From a bacterium (lineage in GTDB: Bacteria; SAR324; XYD2-FULL-50-16): a stretch of 64,000 bases of DNA. The notes beneath the pieces were generated by a model that saw only the letters and a program-made list of their open reading frames with translations, made no database searches and had not been told where the DNA came from. The position numbers and the translations under genes were made by a program. This document shows, piece by piece, positions 60,506 to 64,000 of this stretch (positions are counted from its first letter, which is position 1; the number at the start of each line of letters is the position of its first letter). Location: positions 25,175 through 89,174 of the forward strand of contig JAHJRI010000364.1 in assembly GCA_018830885.1 (NCBI GenBank), given 5' to 3'.

Positions 60506-60934
60506 ATGGCAATCAAAATACACGACCAGGCGGCGGACGATCTTGTTGTTCCGGTCCCTGAAGGATGGCCCGGGATCAATGTCAGCGGGTTTCAGCTGCA
60601 CCGGTCCCTGGAGAAGAAAACGGATCCGGGGCTGCTGCAGAACCTGCTGATGCTGGCTGTCACCCAAGTGACCGAAAATTTTGATCCGGAAACGGTGCTG
60701 CTGCCCCTGGAGGGAGCGGACCGGGTCAATTTTGAGTATGCGGTTTATGAACTGGCCTTTGCCAAACTGATCCCCCTGCTGCCGGTTCACAACCAGCTGG
60801 ATTCGGACAGGGCGGATCCACAGAAGATTGAAAATCAGGTGCGGGCAGCGGGTCGAACGTCCATCGAATTCCAGAGGAGAATCCCGGGATTCAGTCCCCA
60901 GGTCACCCGATGCTTCGGATCCTACGCGGTGTAA
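60506..60934 (+). CDS. L: Head completion protein (P2 gpL family)
   Basis: Start at ATG 60506 with AAGGA 6 bases ahead. The 142-residue protein carries 'VPEGWPGINVSGFQLHRSL' (about 16-34) and 'LLMLAVTQVTENF'. gpL joins the portal after DNA packaging and stabilises the filled head. It lies between M and the R-like gene, the P2 order. It ends one base before the next start. Confidence 0.75.
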   Translation: MAIKIHDQAADDLVVPVPEGWPGINVSGFQLHRSLEKKTDPGLLQNLLMLAVTQVTENFDPETVLLPLEGADRVNFEYAVYELAFAKLIPLLPVHNQLDSDRADPQKIENQVRAAGRTSIEFQRRIPGFSPQVTRCFGSYAV

Positions 60935-60935
60935 C

Positions 60936-61349
60936 ATGGAACGACTCAAAATCATCAAGGAATATCTTATCTCCCAGGGGGGATTCAAGGATGAGGACAT
61001 GGCCTGTCACGTCCTGGAGAGTGAGTCCGTGCCGGTGGAGCAAGAGACCGGGACCGGGTTTCATCTCTTCGATGATAAATACGAGGCCCTGATCTACATC
61101 CTCGATGTTACCCAGGAGAAGTACAAATACTTAAAACTGCTTCTGTATGAGTGGTTCCGGGAAAACCGGGTGGATGACGAAGAGAAGTTCAGGCTCAGCG
61201 CCGATGTCATCACTGATACTTTCAGCTTTGTGACTGTCTCCATGAACCTGGTGGAGAGTGTTCATATTGCAGCAGACGTTGAAGGGATTGTGGAGCGGGA
61301 TGGAACCATGCACCGGCTGTCGGCTGAACCGATGTTGACCGGGATCTGA
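60936..61349 (+). CDS. R: Tail completion protein (P2 gpR-like)
   Basis: The ATG at 60936 begins one base after the L-like stop. The 137-residue product has 'LKIIKEYLISQGGF' at the start and 'ALIYILDVTQEKYKYLKLLLYEWFRENRV' (about 50-78, in two parts), the pattern of P2 gpR tail-completion proteins. With the next gene it closes the tail tube before joining the head. Conservation is weak, so position supports the call. Its stop overlaps the next ATG. Confidence 0.7.
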   Translation: MERLKIIKEYLISQGGFKDEDMACHVLESESVPVEQETGTGFHLFDDKYEALIYILDVTQEKYKYLKLLLYEWFRENRVDDEEKFRLSADVITDTFSFVTVSMNLVESVHIAADVEGIVERDGTMHRLSAEPMLTGI

Positions 61350-62092
61350 TGATGGGAATCAGGGTAAAGTCCAGGGATCTTCAAGGCTGGGACCGGGTGG
61401 AGCCCCGGCTGCGGTACCTGATCCCCGAGAAAAAGAAAAAGGCTTTCTGGATGTCAATGGCCCGAAAAGCCCTGGTGCTCAATCGCAAACGGATCCAGGC
61501 GCAGAAGAACCTGGACGGATCGTCTTTCAAGTCCCGCAGGGATCCAGGCGATGTTTCCAAAATGCTGCTGAAGATCCTGGGTGCCGGCAGCAGGGGAGAG
61601 GACGGGAAAATCCGGGGCAGGCAGACCAGCCTGAAATTCGGTGGAGACGGCATCCTGATCCGGGCTTTTAACCCGGTGGCGGTCAAACATCACTACGGGA
61701 TTGATGAAAAGATCCGGACAGTGCGGGATCCCCGTTACACCCGCATGCGCATGAGATCCTTCAGGCGCGGGTACCAGGAAAAAATCGACAGGGGGCTCCT
61801 GTCGTCAACAAAAACAGGCTTTGGGAAAGAACCGGTTTCTGATGAGACCAAAAAGATCCTGAAGAAAGAGCTGGGGTTCAAAAAAGAGGTCTGGAACCAG
61901 GAGAGCCAATTCAGGGATTTCACCGAGTCCACAGCCTGGTTCATCATCATGGAGCACCGGGTCAGAAAAGGGCTGTACAACCCGGAGACCGAAATCGAAC
62001 TGCCGGCCAGGGATGTGCTGGGTTTGAATCCGGAGATGGATGCGGAGCTGTTTAAACATGCAGACAAACTGATTGAAAAATACCGGTACTGA
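61349..62092 (+). CDS. S: Phage virion morphogenesis protein (P2 gpS-like)
   Basis: A 247-residue basic protein starting within the R-like stop (TGATGATGG offers two ATGs, 61349 or 61352). 'MSMARKALVLNRKRIQAQKNLDGSSFKSR' (split, about 34-64) and 'NPVAVKHHYGI' (about 111) are typical of the gpS/virion morphogenesis family, in which the 'P-V-A-x-x-H-x-x-G' motif recurs. It is longer than P2 gpS (about 150), having a C-terminal extension. It helps complete the tail. Confidence 0.75.
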   Translation: MMGIRVKSRDLQGWDRVEPRLRYLIPEKKKKAFWMSMARKALVLNRKRIQAQKNLDGSSFKSRRDPGDVSKMLLKILGAGSRGEDGKIRGRQTSLKFGGDGILIRAFNPVAVKHHYGIDEKIRTVRDPRYTRMRMRSFRRGYQEKIDRGLLSSTKTGFGKEPVSDETKKILKKELGFKKEVWNQESQFRDFTESTAWFIIMEHRVRKGLYNPETEIELPARDVLGLNPEMDAELFKHADKLIEKYRY

Positions 62093-62094
62093 CG

Positions 62095-62493
62095 ATGCCC
62101 TCTTTTTCAAAAAAATCGCTCAGAAGGCTTTCCACCTGTCACCCGGATCTGCAGAGACTCTTCCGGGCGGTGGTGCCGATGGTTGACTGCACCATCCTGG
62201 ACGGTTACCGGGGCAAAACCCGGCAGAACAAACTGTTTGACCAGGGGAAAAGTAAAGTCCGGTTTCCGGAGGGAAAGCACAACGACAAGCCGTCCAATGC
62301 CATCGACGTGGCTCCCTGGCCGGTGCCGGACTGGAAGGATCTGAACACGTTTTATTTCTTCAGCGGGGTTGTCAAGGGCATCGCCATCGCCCTGGAGATA
62401 AAGATCCGCTGGGGCGGAGACTGGGACGGCGACAACGATCTGCATGATCAAACCTTCAACGACCTGGTGCATTTCGAACGGGTCGAGGAGTAG
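62095..62493 (+). CDS. M15 peptidase endolysin (L-alanyl-D-glutamate peptidase type)
   Basis: A 132-residue zinc peptidase of the M15/VanY-like phage endolysin group (T5 lys, CwlK type). It shows 'LFRAVVPMVDCTILDGYRGK' (about 22-41), 'GKHNDKPSNAIDVAPW' (about 60-75, zinc His and Asp), and 'IRWGGDWDGDNDLHDQTFND' then 'VHFE' (last zinc His). It cuts peptide stems of peptidoglycan to lyse the cell. No signal peptide, so it needs a holin, likely among the next genes. P2 uses an unrelated endolysin (gpK). Confidence 0.92.
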   Translation: MPSFSKKSLRRLSTCHPDLQRLFRAVVPMVDCTILDGYRGKTRQNKLFDQGKSKVRFPEGKHNDKPSNAIDVAPWPVPDWKDLNTFYFFSGVVKGIAIALEIKIRWGGDWDGDNDLHDQTFNDLVHFERVEE

Positions 62494-62495
62494 CC

Positions 62496-62699
62496 ATGTG
62501 CGACAAGTGCGACGGAAAACTGCTGCTGCTGATCGGGGAGATCAAGGGGACGGTTGAACAGATCAAGGCTGAACAGGGGAACATGCGCACGGATATCTGC
62601 GAGCTCAGAAAGGAGATCACCGGTGTCAAGATCAAGGCGGTCAGCATCGGCTCCATTCTCGGCGGGGTCGCCGGCTTTTTAACCAAATACATTTCATAA
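62496..62699 (+). CDS. XhlA-like small membrane lysis protein
   Basis: A 67-residue protein with a helical, heptad-like N-terminal part ('EIKGTVEQIKAEQGNMRTDI') and one C-terminal membrane segment ('AVSIGSILGGVAGFLTKYIS'), the layout of XhlA-type holin partners. It begins 2 bases after the endolysin stop. Membership is judged from architecture. Confidence 0.65.
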   Translation: MCDKCDGKLLLLIGEIKGTVEQIKAEQGNMRTDICELRKEITGVKIKAVSIGSILGGVAGFLTKYIS

Positions 62700-62708
62700 G
62701 GAGACAAG

Positions 62709-63056
62709 ATGATAAAACTGAAACAACTCTGGATTATTCTGCTGCTGGCAATACTGTTTGCTGTCTGTGCGTTGACCTGGCCATTCTCGACCTTTGCCGC
62801 CGAGTGCGGGATGACCGATTATGCCCAGGTGGCGGATGCCGGCCTGACCCTGCTGGAGCAGATTCTGATCCTGGCCGGTGTCAGTGGCGGCGGCCTGGCC
62901 TTTGTCCTGATCCGGATCGCCCGGGGCGGGGTCAAGACTCTGCTGAAATCCCTGGATTCCAATCCTTATGTGAATAATGCCGCCCTGCTGGTGCATGCCA
63001 AAAAGGAGGGAGACAAAAAGGCCTTGAAGCTGTTCCAGGGGATCAACGGAAACTGA
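62709..63056 (+). CDS. Putative holin or phage membrane protein
   Basis: A 115-residue protein with an N-terminal hydrophobic stretch (residues 8-30, possible signal ending 'STFAAE') and a second membrane segment (about 48-70, 'LEQILILAGVSGGGLAFVLI'), then a charged C-terminus. AAGGAGA lies 5 bases before the ATG. Position between lysis and tail genes suggests a holin/antiholin, but a virion membrane protein is possible. Confidence 0.55.
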   Translation: MIKLKQLWIILLLAILFAVCALTWPFSTFAAECGMTDYAQVADAGLTLLEQILILAGVSGGGLAFVLIRIARGGVKTLLKSLDSNPYVNNAALLVHAKKEGDKKALKLFQGINGN

Positions 63057-63111
63057 CTTTTGACATATCCATTTTTCAAAACCAAATCCATGCACCCCAC
63101 AGGATAACCCC

Positions 63112-63291
63112 ATGGCAAAAAAACAATCTCAACCGATAAGCAAGCCGTTAAAGGTGAATGCTGAACAAAACGAACAGGCCCTGGCCAGGCGGATGAAAGC
63201 GATGGCTGCCCCGGGCGGCAAAGGGCAGTTCAACCGGATGCTGGCCATGACCCGGCCCGGAAAGGAGAAGCCGGCTGCAGTGGAAAAGTGA
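63112..63291 (+). CDS. Small basic phage protein
   Basis: A 59-residue frame with AGGATAA at fitting distance before ATG 63112, ending at TGA 63291. It is basic and alanine/methionine-rich ('QALARRMKAMAAPGGKGQF'). A similar-sized gene often lies just ahead of the tail sheath gene in P2-like phages; the function is unknown. Confidence 0.6.
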   Translation: MAKKQSQPISKPLKVNAEQNEQALARRMKAMAAPGGKGQFNRMLAMTRPGKEKPAAVEK

Positions 63292-63345
63292 CCCCTTGCC
63301 AGGCTGAATCCCCCAAACCGATAACCATAACCATAAGGAACCCCC

Positions 63346-64000
63346 ATGCCAGACAGAGGACAATGGACCGAAATCTCCGTTGAGGAGAAGCTTTCCACCG
63401 GAGCGATGCCGGACGGAATCGCAGGAAGATCCTGTGTGATCGCGGAACATGCAACCGTCACCGGGATCAACCTGCTGGATGCCACCACCGATATCAATTA
63501 CCTTTTCGGGGACTGCGAACTGACCGCCGATCTTGAAGCCGCCCAGGCCAATGCCAGCACAAAATTCTACTGTATCGTGGCCACCTACGCCCTGGCCTAT
63601 CTGACCAAGGACAATATCCAGACGGTGATCCAGGCCATCCTGGACATGCAGTACGAGCCGGAGTTCTGGGTGCTGCACAAACCGGTGGACAAGGATTTCG
63701 CGGACAAGTTCGAGGAGGCCCTGGCCTATTTCCAGACCAACAAGCGCTGGTTTTCCGGGATCGCCCGTTTCAGGAAAGCCCGGGTGTATGACCTGGAAGG
63801 GGTGGTGGCAGCCGACGGTGCCGGGTATACGATCCTGCCCATCGTCGGACACGGGTTTGCCGAAAACGACCAGGTGGTGATCTCCGGATCCGTCGCCTAC
63901 GATGGCAGCCATACGGTCCTTGCCAGCTCGACTGTGGACGCCCTGCACATCAATGCGGCGTTTGCGGAGGAGACCTTTGCCGCAGGTGCCCTGCTGGAGG
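63346..64000 (+). CDS. Tail sheath-like protein (DUF2586-like), N-terminal part
   Basis: The frame opens at ATG 63346 (AAGGA 6 bases ahead) and runs off the window after 218 codons. It starts 'MPDRGQWTEISVEEKL', and has 'INYLFGDCELTADLEAAQ' and 'IVATYALAYLTKDNIQTVIQ'. Placement after the lysis/S-like genes and the DUF2586-like look suggest a contractile tail sheath or sheath-like protein; this is moderate inference. From about residue 155 it carries 'VGHGFAENDQVVISGSVAYD' and 'AFAEETFAAG', the same beta domain as inserted in the capsid protein. Confidence 0.55.
   Translation, partial: MPDRGQWTEISVEEKLSTGAMPDGIAGRSCVIAEHATVTGINLLDATTDINYLFGDCELTADLEAAQANASTKFYCIVATYALAYLTKDNIQTVIQAILDMQYEPEFWVLHKPVDKDFADKFEEALAYFQTNKRWFSGIARFRKARVYDLEGVVAADGAGYTILPIVGHGFAENDQVVISGSVAYDGSHTVLASSTVDALHINAAFAEETFAAGALLE

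Larger units (their letters stand above)
32987..64000. mobile_element. P2-type mosaic prophage, left part (continues past the window)
   Basis: From a tRNA 3' remnant next to a tyrosine integrase, the region holds accessory genes, a repressor/Rha/CII control region, primase-helicase, partition genes, a restriction-modification block, and a P2-ordered virion module (ogr, Q, P, O-like, N, M, L, R, S, lysis, tail). The right end is not in the window. The base composition shifts from AT-rich accessory genes (34-41 kb) to GC-rich virion genes (54-64 kb), showing a mosaic origin. Whether it is active cannot be judged, but no virion gene seen here is broken. Confidence 0.9.

Overview
The window joins a bacterial chromosome segment (about 1-32,980) to the left part of an integrated P2-type prophage (about 32,987 to beyond 64,000). 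The host is a Gram-negative (diderm) bacterium: it encodes a SurA-type chaperone, HflK/HflC, MltG, part of a type II secretion system and a TPR/periplasmic-binding envelope protein. The branched-chain ABC transporter cluster with an acyl-CoA ligase inside it, the acyl-CoA dehydrogenase, the CBS-ACT protein and the DUF47-PiT pair recall Desulfobacterota or related deltaproteobacteria-like lineages. A 612-residue protein that recalls spirochaetal cytoplasmic filament protein CfpA keeps other lineages open. No rRNA or complete tRNA is present, so the taxonomy is inference only.

Host layout. 1-1.3 kb: start of an RNase E/G gene and ribH. 1.5-5.6 kb (+): an envelope-biogenesis run of LolA-like, SurA-like and LpoA-like exported proteins. 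5.6-11.6 kb (-): hflK-hflC, mltG and gspL-gspM-gspN. 11.8-20.5 kb (-): the filament-like protein, a 907-residue C-terminal processing protease, a degenerate APH-type kinase, a CBS-ACT sensor and an acyl-CoA dehydrogenase. 20.6-31.1 kb: an XRE-cupin regulator facing livG-acyl-CoA ligase-livH-livM-livK-livF and a second acyl-CoA ligase, which together look like uptake plus CoA-activation of a carboxylic acid. 31.2-32.9 kb: a phosphate transporter with its DUF47 partner.

Prophage layout. A 3' tRNA remnant (32,987-33,009) lies between the phosphate transporter and a tyrosine integrase and is the likely left attachment core. An AT-rich accessory island follows (34.4-41.1 kb, minus strand). It holds an overlapping nucleotidyltransferase/HD-phosphohydrolase pair, an overlapping HEPN-like/DGxQR pair, and a STAND-like ATPase with a HEPN-like tail. 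This is the best candidate in the window for an undescribed defence system. The control region (41.5-43.6 kb) has a repressor, Rha and a CII-like protein. A Toprim primase-helicase is followed by a helically phased CTCAGAT repeat array that looks like a replication origin. A ParA/ribbon-helix-helix partition pair comes next. A second accessory block (48.6-53.6 kb) carries an RHH-EVE protein under a 13-bp palindromic operator, a C5 methyltransferase, a DUF3883 nuclease, Vsr, and a lipoprotein with a coupled small protein.

From 53.7 kb the structural block has the P2 arrangement: Ogr-like activator, portal (Q) and terminase (P) leftward, then rightward protease/scaffold, capsid (N), terminase small subunit (M), L, R, S, endolysin, holin-like proteins and the start of a tail protein cut by the window end. 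The early region is not P2-like, so the element is a mosaic of P2-type virion genes with Toprim-primase replication and plasmid-type partition genes.
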